DNA of 64,000 nucleotides from DTPU01 sp963827855 (GCA_963827855.1 CAWHBY010000004.1:744001-808000); one strand, 5' to 3'. Shown: positions 1 to 9,460, counted from the stretch's first letter. Program-made: numbers and translations. Notes: generated by a model from the letters alone, not told the origin.

Positions 1-549
1 CCAGGCGGCATGGTGAGTCTCATCGGCCTCGACGAAGACAAGGTGCAGGCCCTGTGCCAGGAGGCCGGCCAAGGCGAGCTGCTGCAGCCGGCGAACTTCA
101 ACTGTCCGTCCCAGATCGTCATCAGTGGCACCAAGGCCGCGTGCGGCCGAGCAGAAACCCTGGCGACAACCCAGTACGGCGCCGCCAAGGCGGTCAGGCT
201 TGAGGTAGCGGGTGCGTTCCATACCCCGATGATGGACCCTGCGGCAGCGGCCCTTGATGCGGCCCTCGCGGGATGCAGGCTCGACGCCTCTGCGTCGGTG
301 AAGGTGATGTCCAACGCCAGCGGCGATTATTACACAGCGGCACAGGCAGTCCGGCCCGGTCTGGTGAGGCAACTGACCTCTCCGGTCCTGTGGCAGAAAT
401 GCGTGGAGCGGCTGCTGGCCGACGGGGTCGAGCGGTTCTATGAGATCGGACCCGGCAGAGTGTTGACGGGCCTGATGCGCAGGATTGACAGGAAGGCCCG
501 GATCGTCAACGTCAGCGATCTGGCCAGCCTGCAGGCAATCGGACAATAG
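1..549 (+). CDS. fabD: Malonyl-CoA:ACP transacylase, C-terminal part (5' end outside window)
   Basis: Moves the malonyl group from CoA to acyl carrier protein, supplying extender units for fatty-acid synthesis in the cytoplasm. The frame is open through base 1, so the nucleophile elbow (GHSxGE) lies outside the window. Visible family marks are the NFNCPSQIVISG stretch, the catalytic-histidine segment GAFHTPMM and the C-terminal GPGRVLTGL motif. It ends 30 nt before the chosen fabG start, and fabG, acpP and fabF follow on the same strand, the usual fab order. The ATG at 10 is internal, not a real start. Family assignment is firm. Confidence 0.95.
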   Translation, partial: PGGMVSLIGLDEDKVQALCQEAGQGELLQPANFNCPSQIVISGTKAACGRAETLATTQYGAAKAVRLEVAGAFHTPMMDPAAAALDAALAGCRLDASASVKVMSNASGDYYTAAQAVRPGLVRQLTSPVLWQKCVERLLADGVERFYEIGPGRVLTGLMRRIDRKARIVNVSDLASLQAIGQ

Positions 550-579
550 TGACGGGTGCTGGAAACACAGGATCGGTAT

Positions 580-1317
580 ATGACTGAGAAACGATTGGCT
601 GTAGTAACCGGGGCAGCGAGAGGGATAGGCAGGGCCATTGTCCTTGAGCTGCTCAAACAGGGACGGGACGTGGCTGGGCTGGATCTCAACGCCGAGCAAC
701 TGGCCGACCTTGAGAAGGTCTGCGGAGCAGCCGGCCACAAGGTCAAGACGCTGTGCGTGGACATCACGCAGACGGACAGGCTCACTGAGGTCATCGAGAG
801 CCTGGCTGAGGAGCATGGCAGCATCGGCATCCTGGTCAACAATGCAGGGATCACCCGCGACAAGCTCATGATCCAGATGAACGATGAGGACTACGACAAG
901 GTGATGAGCGTCAATCTGCGGGCAGCGTTCACGGCCACGCGGGTCGCAGCCAGGTCCATGGTCCGGGCCAGGTTTGGCAGGATCGTCTGCATCAGCTCAG
1001 TGGCGGGCGTGATGGGGCAGGCCGGATCTACCAACTACGCGGCCAGCAAGGCGGGCCTGATCGGCATGGCCAAGTCCGTGGCTCGGGAGATGGGCAAGAA
1101 GGGCATCACGGCCAACTGTATTGCCCCTGGATTCATCCAGACCGATATGACCAACGCGTTGCCGGACGCGGTCAAGGAGGCCGCCCTGCAGGTGATTCCG
1201 GTCAAACGGATGGGAACGGTCGAGGACGTGGCCAACGCCGTTGCCTTTCTGTGCAGCGACGCCGCGGGGTACATCACGGGCCAGGTGCTGTGTGTCGACG
1301 GCGGCATGGCCATGTAA
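580..1317 (+). CDS. fabG: 3-oxoacyl-[ACP] reductase FabG
   Basis: NADPH-dependent reduction of 3-oxoacyl-ACP to 3-hydroxyacyl-ACP. A 245-aa short-chain dehydrogenase of classical length: cofactor loop TGAARGIG (residues 10-17), NNAG (87-90), catalytic Ser140 (ISSVAG), Tyr153 and Lys157 (YAASK), nearly the E. coli numbering. The frame is open from a GTG at 556, but the ATG at 580 has AGGA about 8 nt upstream and gives the normal FabG N-terminus (TEKRLAVVTG), so it is preferred. It lies between fabD and acpP in one cluster. Confidence 0.95.
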   Translation: MTEKRLAVVTGAARGIGRAIVLELLKQGRDVAGLDLNAEQLADLEKVCGAAGHKVKTLCVDITQTDRLTEVIESLAEEHGSIGILVNNAGITRDKLMIQMNDEDYDKVMSVNLRAAFTATRVAARSMVRARFGRIVCISSVAGVMGQAGSTNYAASKAGLIGMAKSVAREMGKKGITANCIAPGFIQTDMTNALPDAVKEAALQVIPVKRMGTVEDVANAVAFLCSDAAGYITGQVLCVDGGMAM

Positions 1318-1333
1318 AAAACGTGAAAAACGG

Positions 1334-1362
1334 TTGTCCAACGGGCGGGCAGTCGGTATTAT
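1334..1362 (+). promoter_or_regulatory. Sigma70-type promoter before acpP
   Basis: TTGTCC (1334-1339), 17-nt spacer, TATTAT (1357-1362), in the 135-nt gap between fabG and acpP. It would give acpP its own start site, which fits the high expression acyl carrier proteins need. Motif match only. Confidence 0.45.
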
Positions 1363-1452
1363 ACCCCCCGGTCGACGCAGTCAGCAGACCAGACGAGTTC
1401 TGGAGCCAGGAAACTAAAACTGAGTCCTTTGCTTTTTTAGGGAGGAAGACAC

Positions 1453-1731
1453 GTGGGCAAAAGCGACGTGGATGTTCAAGCTATAGAGAAGAAGGTGATT
1501 GAGATCATCAGCGAGCAGATGGGCGTGGACAAGGCAGAGATCACCCGCGAGACGTCCTTCATCAATGATCTTAACGCCGACTCCTTGGACACGGTTGAGC
1601 TGGTCATGGAATTCGAGGATGAGTTCGATATGAGCATCCCCGACGAGGAGGCCGAGAAGATCCAGACCGTCGGCGCAGCCATTGAGTACATCGTGAAGGT
1701 AGCACAGACCAAGAAAGCAGAAGGCAAGTAG
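1453..1731 (+). CDS. acpP: Acyl carrier protein
   Basis: Carries growing acyl chains on 4'-phosphopantetheine in fatty-acid synthesis. 92 aa, acidic, with the DSLDTVELVMEFE motif; Ser44 is the attachment serine. The start is GTG at 1453, preceded by GGAGGAAG with a short spacer; the product is slightly longer than the usual 78 aa, with a Lys-rich C-terminal tail. fabF begins 8 nt after the stop, so the two are probably translated from one message. Confidence 0.96.
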   Translation: MGKSDVDVQAIEKKVIEIISEQMGVDKAEITRETSFINDLNADSLDTVELVMEFEDEFDMSIPDEEAEKIQTVGAAIEYIVKVAQTKKAEGK

Positions 1732-1739
1732 CGTCAACG

Positions 1740-2983
1740 ATGGAACGAAGACGGGTGGTCATCACAGGTTTGGGCTGTATCACGGCCTTGGGGGAGTCCG
1801 TTGAACAGCTATATAGTGAGCTCTGCTCTGGGAAGAGCGGGGTCTCGGCATTCACGTCCTTTGATACCAGCGCCTATCCGGTGCACTTTGGCGGTGAGAT
1901 CAAGGACTTCGACGTCACCAAGTACGTCGAGAAACGGGACAGCAAGCGGATGGACCGGTTTACCCAGTTCGCCGTCGCTGCCGCCTCTCAGGCCGTCAAG
2001 GACAGCGGCCTGGACATGTCCAAAGAGGACGTGTACCGGGTCGGCGCCATCGTCGGCACGGGGATCGGCGGGATCAAGGAGATCGAGGAGGAGCACAACA
2101 AGATCCTGAGCAAGGGCCCCAGGCAGGTTTCGCCCTTCTGCGTGCCCCGCCTGATGGCCAACGCCGCGAGCGGCAACATCGCCATCCAGTTCGGGCTGCG
2201 AGGCCCCAACTTCTGTGTTGTCAGCGCCTGCGCATCGGGCAACCACTCGGTGGGCGAGGCGTTCTGCAATATCGCCTTTGGCCGAAGCGACGTCCAGATC
2301 ACGGGCGGCTCTGAGGCCGCATGCACACCGATCGGCCTGGCGTCTTTCTGCGCCGCCAGATCGCTCAGCACCCGCAACGACAATCCGCCGGCTGCATCGC
2401 GTCCGTTCGACAAGGACCGCGACGGGTTCGTTCTGGCTGAGGGCGCAGGGATACTGGTCCTCGAAGAGTACGAACACGCCCGCAAGCGGGCGCCCGCATC
2501 TATGCGGAGGTCCTCGGCTACGGTGCCACAGACGACGGCTATCACATCACCGCGCCCCTGCCTGATGGCACCGGCGCAGCCAAGGCCATGGAGTTCGCCC
2601 TCGCAGAGGCGGGCCTGTCGACGGACAAGGTCGACTACATCAATGCCCACGGCACGGGCACTGAGCTCAATGACCTCGCCGAGACCATGGCCATCAGGAC
2701 CGTGTTCGGCGCAGACGCCTACAGGCTGTCCATCAGTTCGACCAAGAGCTGCCTGGGCCATATGCTGGGCGCCACCGCAGCCGTGGAGCTGATTGCCTCG
2801 GTCCTGGTGATCAACAAGGGGATTATCCCCCCCACCATCAACCTGGAGAACGTCGATCCCCAGTGCGATCCCAAGCTCGACTTCGTGCCTCTCAAGGCCA
2901 AGGAGCGGAAGGTCAACGTGGCGATCAGCAACTCCCTGGGGTTCGGCGGTCACAACTCCTGCATCTGCGTCGGCAAGGTCTGA
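1740..2983 (+). CDS. fabF: 3-oxoacyl-[ACP] synthase II, interrupted by a -1 frameshift
   Basis: Condenses malonyl-ACP with acyl-ACP. Two frames together give a complete ~414-aa FabF. The first part runs from RRVVITGLG to the EYEHARKR region and includes the nucleophile Cys164 (VVSACASG). The second part resumes with GARIYAEV-like sequence and contains both catalytic histidines (NAHGTGTELND and CLGHMLGA) and the C-terminal GFGGHN. Frame switches at 2488-2490, where GGG would have to be GGGG. Every active-site residue is intact on both sides and no other fabF is visible, so a missing base in the sequence is more likely than gene decay. If real, the product would stop at 2792. Confidence 0.9.
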
Positions 2984-3048
2984 CCGCCTCCGGCGAGGCA
3001 CTTCCGCTGACGCTGCTTGCGATCTACGCAGGCCCTGAGGAGCCGTGG

Positions 3049-3912
3049 ATGCCGTTAGTGTCGATGAAAGCCGTGCTGGACCCCGCCTATCGTCATCACT
3101 ATGCGGTAGGTGCGTTCAACATCATGAACCTGGAGTTCCTGGAGGCGGCGGTCTCGGCAGCCGAGGAATCTCGCTCGCCCGTCATCCTCAACCTGGCCGA
3201 GGCCCACTTCCCGTATACCCACCTCAGTTCGCTGTGCGCTGCCGTTCGTTCTCGCAGCCATGAGAGCCCGGTCCCCGTCGTCCTGAACCTGGACCATGGG
3301 CTGACGCAGGATGGGGTACTGGCTGCCCTCCGCCACGGGTACACCTCGGTCATGCTGGACTGCAGCAAGCAGGAGTTCCAGGCCAATGTCCGGGCCACCC
3401 GAGAGGTAGTGGCCCTGTGCCACCCCCTGGGCGTCTCCGTGGAGGGCGAGTTGGGCGCAGTGGGCGGGGATGAGGGTGGCGGCCTGGAGGCGGAGGCGAA
3501 CCCGGACCTTTTCACGGATCCAGAGCAGGCCGCCGAGTACGTCAACCAGACCGGCATCGACGCCCTGGCTGTGGCCATCGGCAATGCACACGGCCGTTAC
3601 AGGGGCGAGCCCCGCCTCGATTTCGACCGCCTGGCCCGGATCCGGGAGGCAGTGGACATGCCTTTGGTGCTGCACGGGGGCACCGGCATCTCCGTAGCCG
3701 ACTTCCAGCGTGCCATCCACCTGGGCGTCGCCAAGGTCAACTTCTACACCGGCATCTCGCAGGCTGCCCTGACCGCCACCAGCCAGTTCATCGAGACCTC
3801 CGCAGGCCGCTATCAAGACTATCCCGAGATGCTGATCGCAGTCCGGGCCGCGGTCAAGGAGACGGTCTCAGAGCAGATCCGCATCTTCGGCAGTGCCGGC
3901 AAGGCCTGCTGA
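3049..3912 (+). CDS. Class II ketose-bisphosphate aldolase (fructose/tagatose-bisphosphate type)
   Basis: Zinc-dependent aldol cleavage/condensation of a ketose 1,6-bisphosphate with glyceraldehyde-3-phosphate and dihydroxyacetone phosphate. 287 aa, the length of the KbaY/GatY/FbaA subgroup. Visible: LNLDHG (catalytic Asp82, zinc His83), VEGELG, NAHGRY (zinc His181), LVLHGGTGIS (zinc His209) and the phosphate-binding KVNFYTG. ATG at 3049 has GAGGAG 6 nt upstream; the longer open frame from 2863 overlaps fabF and is not a likely start. Which ketose is used cannot be told from sequence alone; the gene sits 65 nt after fabF. Confidence 0.88.
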   Translation: MPLVSMKAVLDPAYRHHYAVGAFNIMNLEFLEAAVSAAEESRSPVILNLAEAHFPYTHLSSLCAAVRSRSHESPVPVVLNLDHGLTQDGVLAALRHGYTSVMLDCSKQEFQANVRATREVVALCHPLGVSVEGELGAVGGDEGGGLEAEANPDLFTDPEQAAEYVNQTGIDALAVAIGNAHGRYRGEPRLDFDRLARIREAVDMPLVLHGGTGISVADFQRAIHLGVAKVNFYTGISQAALTATSQFIETSAGRYQDYPEMLIAVRAAVKETVSEQIRIFGSAGKAC

Positions 3913-4113
3913 AGCCTTGTGAGAAATGCGGGCTAGTCTTCTCGACCCAAACGTCTTCATCGGTCGCTGGGTGGGTCCCTGGGTCGATACTGTTGCCCAG
4001 ATCCGCCAGCGTCACCCCCGCTCCGTACGCGCTGAGGGCGCACCGATGCAGCTTCCCCGGGGGCCCTCTGTTCCGATAACCGTCATAGTCCCAGAAACAT
4101 GGGGTTCTGTCTA

Positions 4114-4141
4114 TTGACTTCGGGGAACGGAAGTGTACAAT
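4114..4141 (+). promoter_or_regulatory. Sigma70-type promoter before the PEP-CTERM gene
   Basis: TTGACT (4114-4119), 16-nt spacer, TACAAT (4136-4141). Transcription would begin near 4148 and produce an unusually long leader before the ATG at 4467. The bases between the aldolase stop (3912) and this site hold no convincing gene. Confidence 0.5.
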
Positions 4142-4147
4142 AATATG

Positions 4148-4466
4148 TGATTCAGGATCATGGATGGGTCGGGGACGGCGGTTGGCGTGGCCGCTGCGTC
4201 ATGTTCTAGTGAAAACATGGGCCGTGACGCGGGTCTTCATTTCTCATGGAGGAGAGGGATTCACAGGTATCGCTTCGGCTTGTGGTCTGCACTTCAGCGA
4301 GCAGCGAGGTGTCGGAAGGGCCATGCCGGAGCGTGCTTTCGCGTCCTGGGATGAAAGGGCCGGACGACTGCTCGAACAAAGGTAGGTCGTTGGCTCAGTG
4401 GGCCTCTCCCGCCATCCGTGCGGGGGTCATGATCGTTTCGACAAGCTCCTTTTGAAAGGACACGTA
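4148..4466 (+). other. Long, possibly structured 5' leader without an ORF
   Basis: About 319 nt between the predicted transcription start and the start codon at 4467. It contains a hairpin (CATGTT 4200-4205 with AACATG 4214-4219, extended by GCGT/ACGC at 4196-4199 and 4227-4230) and a CCCGC/GCGGG stem with a 7-nt loop at 4408-4424, close to the ribosome binding site. Short open frames here have no coding character. I do not recognise a known riboswitch class. Confidence 0.3.
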
Positions 4467-5246
4467 ATGAGAAGACTAACAGCAGTCCTCGCAGTGGCAC
4501 TCCTTGCAGTGCAATCGCCTCTGGCGCTCGCCGGCCCCATAATGCACGTCGGGGACAGCAGCGGAAACCTCTTCACCGTAGACATCGCAACTGGTGCTGG
4601 GACACTCATTGGAAACACCGGCATAGCCATGACGGATATCGCCTTCAACGCCACTGGGAATCTCTACGGTATCACATTCAGCCGGTTGTACAGTATCAAT
4701 CCCACAACCGGCGGGGCCACACTCATCGGAACCGTGACCAATGCCGGGCCAAGTCTGAACTCGCTGGTCTTCGACTCCAGTGGAACACTCTGGGCCGCCA
4801 GTAGCAACAACCTCATCAAGATCAACACGAGCACTGCCGCAGGAACCGTCGTGGCGACGGGGTCCTACCACTCGGCCGGAGACCTGGCCTTTGACAGCGG
4901 GGGCAACCTGTTGCTGACACAAGACACAGGTCGCCTGGCCAAGATCGATCAGACGACCGGGGCAATCACGGACATCGGTGGCCTCGAGTTCAACGATTTC
5001 TACGGATTCGGCAGAGACTCCGCCGGCGACATGTACGGCGTCAGATCCACAAACGGCATCTACTCGATCAACACCTCCACCGGCCAGGCACTCTTCCTCC
5101 GCAGTATCTCCGCCTCTGGCATCGGTGCGAGCTGGGGGAGCACTTTCGCGACCGAGGCCGGTGTGGTCCCAGCCCCCGGTGCCATCCTTCTCGGTGCCCT
5201 CGGGATTGGTCTTGTCGGCTGGCTCCGCAGGCCAAGAACGCTGTAG
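4467..5246 (+). CDS. Secreted PEP-CTERM-type protein with beta-propeller-like repeats
   Basis: 259-aa exported protein of unknown role. The N-terminal signal peptide is MRRLTAVLAVALLA...ALAGP. The body repeats short blocks such as DIATGAGTLIGNTG, NPTTGGATLIGTV and DQTTGAITDIGG, like proteins with strand repeats of a beta-propeller. The C-terminus, VPAPGAILLGALGIGLVGWL followed by RRP, is the planctomycete form of the PEP-CTERM anchor: a PxP-type motif, a hydrophobic helix and an Arg cluster, expected to be processed by an exosortase (none in this window). Start chosen at 4467 because GAAAGGA lies 6 nt upstream and the signal peptide begins there; the open frame reaches back to 4398. Confidence 0.85.
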   Translation: MRRLTAVLAVALLAVQSPLALAGPIMHVGDSSGNLFTVDIATGAGTLIGNTGIAMTDIAFNATGNLYGITFSRLYSINPTTGGATLIGTVTNAGPSLNSLVFDSSGTLWAASSNNLIKINTSTAAGTVVATGSYHSAGDLAFDSGGNLLLTQDTGRLAKIDQTTGAITDIGGLEFNDFYGFGRDSAGDMYGVRSTNGIYSINTSTGQALFLRSISASGIGASWGSTFATEAGVVPAPGAILLGALGIGLVGWLRRPRTL

Positions 5247-5311
5247 GCTCATCTGAGACGTCGGTTGGGGCTGCGAGCTTCGGGGGCCTGCAGCCCTTCA
5301 GCGCTTTTCCC

Positions 5312-5340
5312 TTGACTTGCGCATCGACGCAGGATATTAT
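5312..5340 (+). promoter_or_regulatory. Sigma70-type promoter before the repeat protein
   Basis: TTGACT (5312-5317), 17-nt spacer, TATTAT (5335-5340). Predicted start near 5347 gives a ~149-nt leader before the ATG at 5496. One of the cleanest promoters in the window. Confidence 0.6.
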
Positions 5341-5495
5341 AGACTGCAGTATAGGTGGTGCGAGACGGATCTCCAAGATGAGCAGGTAGACCCGTGCGGT
5401 TTCGTTGCTGCCCGCGGTACGAGCTCCGCAGGGACTTGTCCTCCTGTCTCCAGATGGCTGTCTGTTCTGTCAGCTCAGAGGAAGGAGAGCAAATC

Positions 5496-8400
5496 ATGAG
5501 AAGGCTCGCCCTGTTGGTCTTGCTGTGGGTGGGTGTGTTCGCGCCGGATGCAGTTGCGCAGCTTCAATCGCCGACCCTTGTGGTCTCAGCCACCGCCGGC
5601 GGCTCAGTGACCACGCCCGGCGAGGGCACCTTCACGTACGCCTACGGCACGTCGGTGCCTGTGGTCGCCGCGGCAGATCTGCACTATCACTTCGTAAACT
5701 GGACGGGCACTGCCGTCACTGCGGGCAAGGTGGCGTCTCCCACCTCTGCCACCACCACGGTGACGATGGATGATAGCTACACCCTCATCGCAAACTTCAT
5801 CGCCGACGAGCTGACGTTGACCACGTCCTCCGGTGACGGCGGCTCAGTGACCACGCCTGGCGAGGGCACCTTCACGTACGCCTACGGCACGTCGGTGCCT
5901 GTGGTCGCCACGGCAGATCTGCACTATCACTTCGTAAACTGGACGGGCACTGCCGTCACTGCGGGCAAGGTGGCGTCTCCCACCTCTGCCACCACCACGG
6001 TGACGATGGATGATAGCTACACCCTCATCGCAAACTTCAGCGCCGACGAGCTGACGTTGACCACGTCCTCCGGTGACGGCGGCTCAGTGACAGCGCCTGG
6101 CGAGGGCACCTTCACGTACGCCTACGGCACGTCGGTGCCTGTGGTCGCCACGGCAGACCTGCACTATCACTTCGTAAACTGGACGGGCACTGCCGTCACT
6201 GCGGGCAAGGTGGCGTCTCCCACCTCTGCCACCACCACGGTGACGATGGATGATAGCTACACCCTCATCGCAAACTTCAGCGCCGACGAGCTGACGTTGA
6301 CCACGTCCTCCGGGGCTGGCGGCTCAGTGACCACGCCCGGAGAGGGCACCTTCACGTACGCCTACGGCACGTCGGTGCCTGTGGTCGCCACGGCAGATCT
6401 GCACTATCACTTCGTAAACTGGACGGGCACTGCCGTCACTGCGGGCAAGGTGGCGTCTCCCACTTCTGCCACCACCACGGTGACGATGGATGATAGTTAC
6501 ACCCTCATCGCAAACTTCAGCGCCGACGAGCTGACGTTGACCACCTCCTCCGGGGCTGGCGGCTCAGTGACCACGCCTGGCGAGGGCACCTTCACGTACG
6601 CCTACGGCACGTCGGTGCCTGTGGTCGCCACGGCAGATCTGCACTATCACTTCGTAAACTGGACGGGCACTGCCGTCACTGCGGGCAAGGTGGCGTCTCC
6701 CACCTCTGCCACCACCACGGTGACGATGGATGGCAGCTATACCCTCATCGCAAACTTCAGCGCCGACGAGCTGACGTTGACCACGTCCTCCGGTGACGGC
6801 GGCTCAGTGACCACGCCTGGCGAGGGCACCTTCACGTACGCCTACGGCACGTCGGTGCCTGTGGTCGCCACGGCAGATCTGCACTATCACTTCGTAAACT
6901 GGACGGGCACTGCCGTCACTGCGGGCAAGGTGGCGTCTCCCACCTCTGCCACCACCACGGTGACGATGGATGGCAGCTATACCCTCATCGCAAACTTCAG
7001 CGCTGACGAGCTGACGTTGACCACCTCCTCCGGGGCTGGCGGCTCAGTGACCACGCCTGGCGAGGGCACCTTCACGTACGCCTACGGCACGTCGGTGCCT
7101 GTGGTCGCCACGGCAGATCTGCACTATCACTTCGTAAACTGGACGGGCACTGCCGTCACTGCGGGCAAGGTGGCGTCTCCCACCTCTGCCACCACCACGG
7201 TGACGATGGATGGCAGCTATACCCTCATCGCAAACTTCAGCGCTGACGAGCTGACGTTGACCACGTCCTCCGGTGACGGCGGCTCAGTGACCACGCCTGG
7301 CGAGGGCACCTTCACGTACGCCTACGGCACGTCGGTGCCTGTGGTCGCCACGGCAGATCTGCACTATCACTTCGTAAACTGGACGGGCACTGCCGTCACA
7401 GCGGGCAAGGTGGCGTCTCCCACTTCTGCCACCACCACGGTGACGATGGATGGCAGCTACACCCTCATCGCAAACTTCAGCGCCGACGAGCTGACGTTGA
7501 CCACGTCCTCCGGTGACGGCGGCTCAGTGACCACGCCTGGCGAGGGCACCTTCACGTACGCCTACGGCACGTCGGTGCCTGTGGTCGCCACGGCAGATCT
7601 GCACTATCACTTCGTAAACTGGACGGGCACTGCCGTCACTGCGGGCAAGGTGGCGTCTCCCACCTCTGCCACCACCACGGTGACGATGGATGGCAGCTAT
7701 ACCCTCATTGCGAACTTCAGCGCTGACGAGCTGACGTTGACCACCTCCTCCGGGGCTGGCGGCTCAGTGACCACGCCCGGCGAGGGCACCTTCACGTACG
7801 CCTACGGCACGTCGGTGCCTGTGGTCGCCACGGCAGATCTGCACTATCACTTCGTGAACTGGACGGGCACTGCCGTCACAGCGGGCAAGGTGGCGTCTCC
7901 CACTTCTGCCACCACCACGGTGACGATGGATGGCAGCTACACCCTCATCGCGAGCTTCGCTCCGGACACCTACACTCTGATCGTTAATGCCACGCACGGT
8001 TGCGTGACCCGGAACCCTGACAAGCCCTCCTACGTCCACGGCGAGACGGTCCTCCTACAGGCCACGCCTGACCTGAACTACGATTTCAAGGGCTGGTCTG
8101 GAGACGCAAGCGGCGTGGCCAACCCCATCGTCGTCACCATGGACAGCAACAAGAGCGTCACTGCCGTGTTCGCACTGTGTACCGCAATCCTGAACCTCTC
8201 CTCCACGGCGGGCGGCAATGTCACGGCCCCCGGAGAGGGCACGTTTGAGTATACCCGCGGCGACCAGGTCATGCTCGAGGCCACGGCCGATCTGGGCTTC
8301 GTGTTCGTGCATTGGCGGGGCAACCTGTCTTCGGACAAGACTCCGTATCTGCTCACCATGGATGGCGACTACACGATCAGGGCAGTCTTTGAGAGCACGT

Positions 8401-9434
8401 CGGACATCCTTTACGTCGACGACGATGCGCCGGCCGATCCGGGCCCCTGCGATATGAACGTCAGCGATCCACACGAGGCCGGGACCTGCGATCACCCCTT
8501 CGACAGCATTCAGGAGGCCATTGAAGTCGCCAAGGAAGGGGCCAGGATCGTGATCCGGTCCGGCACGTACTGGGAGATCATCGACCTTCTCGGCAAGGGC
8601 CTCACGCTGGATGGCCTCACGCCGAACGGTCTCAGTTGTGGTGACGCAGGTTGCGCTCCCCTGCCGGTGATCAACGGCCTTGGAAAAGGCACGGTCGTCA
8701 CCTGCAATGAGGACGAGTGCAGCGATGTGAAGAACCCGCACGTCTTGTTCCGTGGCCTGGTGATTACTGGCGGTCAGGGCCGGGTGGCAGGCGGCGTCGT
8801 GGGCAGGGACAGCAGCCCCAGCTTCGAGAACTGCCTGATCGTCGGCAACCGCGCGACGGATCCGAACGACTCGGGCTATATCGGGTCTGGCAGCCAGGGC
8901 TGTGTGAACGGCGGGGCCTGCTACTTCCAGGACTGCAACGTCGTGTTCGCCAACTGTACCCTCTCCGGCAACTACGGCGTCGCGGGCGGCCCGGTGATGG
9001 GCTTCAAGAACTGCGGTGTCACGATCATGGACGGGATTGTCTGGGACAACGGTCCCATCGCCATGGTGGCGGAGGGGCCCGAACAGCCAGTGGTGACCCA
9101 TACCGACTTCAGCGGCGGCATCCTCGGCGTGGCCAACGTGAACGTGAATCCGCTGTTTGCCATGCCGGGCTACTGGGCCGATCCGATGGACCTGTCCCTT
9201 AGGCTCGACGGTACGGACCGGAGGGCCGTGTGGGTGCCCGGAGACTATCACGTCCAGTCCCAGGTTGGGCGTTGGAGCACTGTCCAGGGTTGGGTCAAGG
9301 ATCAGGCCACCAGCCCTTGTATCGACGCAGGCAACCCGACGGTGTCCGCCGCACGGGAACCTCAGCCCAACGGTGGCCGAATCAATCTCGGCACCTACGG
9401 CGGAACGTGCCAGGCGAGCATGTCGGTCAAATAA
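5496..9434 (+). CDS. Secreted repeat protein: ten near-identical InlB-B-like repeats plus beta-helix domain
   Basis: 1312-aa exported protein. ATG at 5496 has GAAGGAG upstream and starts a signal peptide (RRLALLVLLWVGVFAPDAVAQ). Next come ten 80-aa repeats (GGSVTTPGEGTFTYAYG ... HYHFVNWTG ... SYTLIANF), which look like the divergent InlB B-repeat family, then two diverged copies (about residues 825-970: GCVTRNPDKPSY, GGNVTAPGEGTFEY). The last ~340 residues form a right-handed beta-helix type region (YVDDDAPADPG, DSIQEAIEVAKEG, LFRGLVITGG, NCTLSGN) ending in INLGTYGG, typical of planctomycete surface proteins. Probably adhesive or carbohydrate-facing; no catalytic residues recognised. Repeat number may be mis-assembled. 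Confidence 0.88.
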   Translation: MRRLALLVLLWVGVFAPDAVAQLQSPTLVVSATAGGSVTTPGEGTFTYAYGTSVPVVAAADLHYHFVNWTGTAVTAGKVASPTSATTTVTMDDSYTLIANFIADELTLTTSSGDGGSVTTPGEGTFTYAYGTSVPVVATADLHYHFVNWTGTAVTAGKVASPTSATTTVTMDDSYTLIANFSADELTLTTSSGDGGSVTAPGEGTFTYAYGTSVPVVATADLHYHFVNWTGTAVTAGKVASPTSATTTVTMDDSYTLIANFSADELTLTTSSGAGGSVTTPGEGTFTYAYGTSVPVVATADLHYHFVNWTGTAVTAGKVASPTSATTTVTMDDSYTLIANFSADELTLTTSSGAGGSVTTPGEGTFTYAYGTSVPVVATADLHYHFVNWTGTAVTAGKVASPTSATTTVTMDGSYTLIANFSADELTLTTSSGDGGSVTTPGEGTFTYAYGTSVPVVATADLHYHFVNWTGTAVTAGKVASPTSATTTVTMDGSYTLIANFSADELTLTTSSGAGGSVTTPGEGTFTYAYGTSVPVVATADLHYHFVNWTGTAVTAGKVASPTSATTTVTMDGSYTLIANFSADELTLTTSSGDGGSVTTPGEGTFTYAYGTSVPVVATADLHYHFVNWTGTAVTAGKVASPTSATTTVTMDGSYTLIANFSADELTLTTSSGDGGSVTTPGEGTFTYAYGTSVPVVATADLHYHFVNWTGTAVTAGKVASPTSATTTVTMDGSYTLIANFSADELTLTTSSGAGGSVTTPGEGTFTYAYGTSVPVVATADLHYHFVNWTGTAVTAGKVASPTSATTTVTMDGSYTLIASFAPDTYTLIVNATHGCVTRNPDKPSYVHGETVLLQATPDLNYDFKGWSGDASGVANPIVVTMDSNKSVTAVFALCTAILNLSSTAGGNVTAPGEGTFEYTRGDQVMLEATADLGFVFVHWRGNLSSDKTPYLLTMDGDYTIRAVFESTSDILYVDDDAPADPGPCDMNVSDPHEAGTCDHPFDSIQEAIEVAKEGARIVIRSGTYWEIIDLLGKGLTLDGLTPNGLSCGDAGCAPLPVINGLGKGTVVTCNEDECSDVKNPHVLFRGLVITGGQGRVAGGVVGRDSSPSFENCLIVGNRATDPNDSGYIGSGSQGCVNGGACYFQDCNVVFANCTLSGNYGVAGGPVMGFKNCGVTIMDGIVWDNGPIAMVAEGPEQPVVTHTDFSGGILGVANVNVNPLFAMPGYWADPMDLSLRLDGTDRRAVWVPGDYHVQSQVGRWSTVQGWVKDQATSPCIDAGNPTVSAAREPQPNGGRINLGTYGGTCQASMSVK
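5598..7957 (+). repeat. Ten tandem 240-nt repeats inside the secreted protein gene
   Basis: Exact 240-nt period; units begin at 5598, 5838, 6078, 6318, 6558, 6798, 7038, 7278, 7518 and 7758. Copies differ at only a few bases even at silent sites. The first four copies encode DDSY and the last six DGSY; Asp/Ala alternates in SSGDGG/SSGAGG. The pattern points to recent block duplication or gene conversion. Confidence 0.97.
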
Positions 9435-9460
9435 GCGGCTGTGATGGAAGATCGAGCAGA

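Noticed and set aside
4380..4465. tRNA-like pattern (GGCTCAGTGG, a 5-bp stem with a 7-nt loop, TTTCGAC)
   Set aside because: No acceptor stem, no T at loop position 33 and no proper T arm; treated as part of the leader.
5598..7957. CRISPR-like regular repeats
   Set aside because: The 240-nt units are contiguous, coding and have no spacers.
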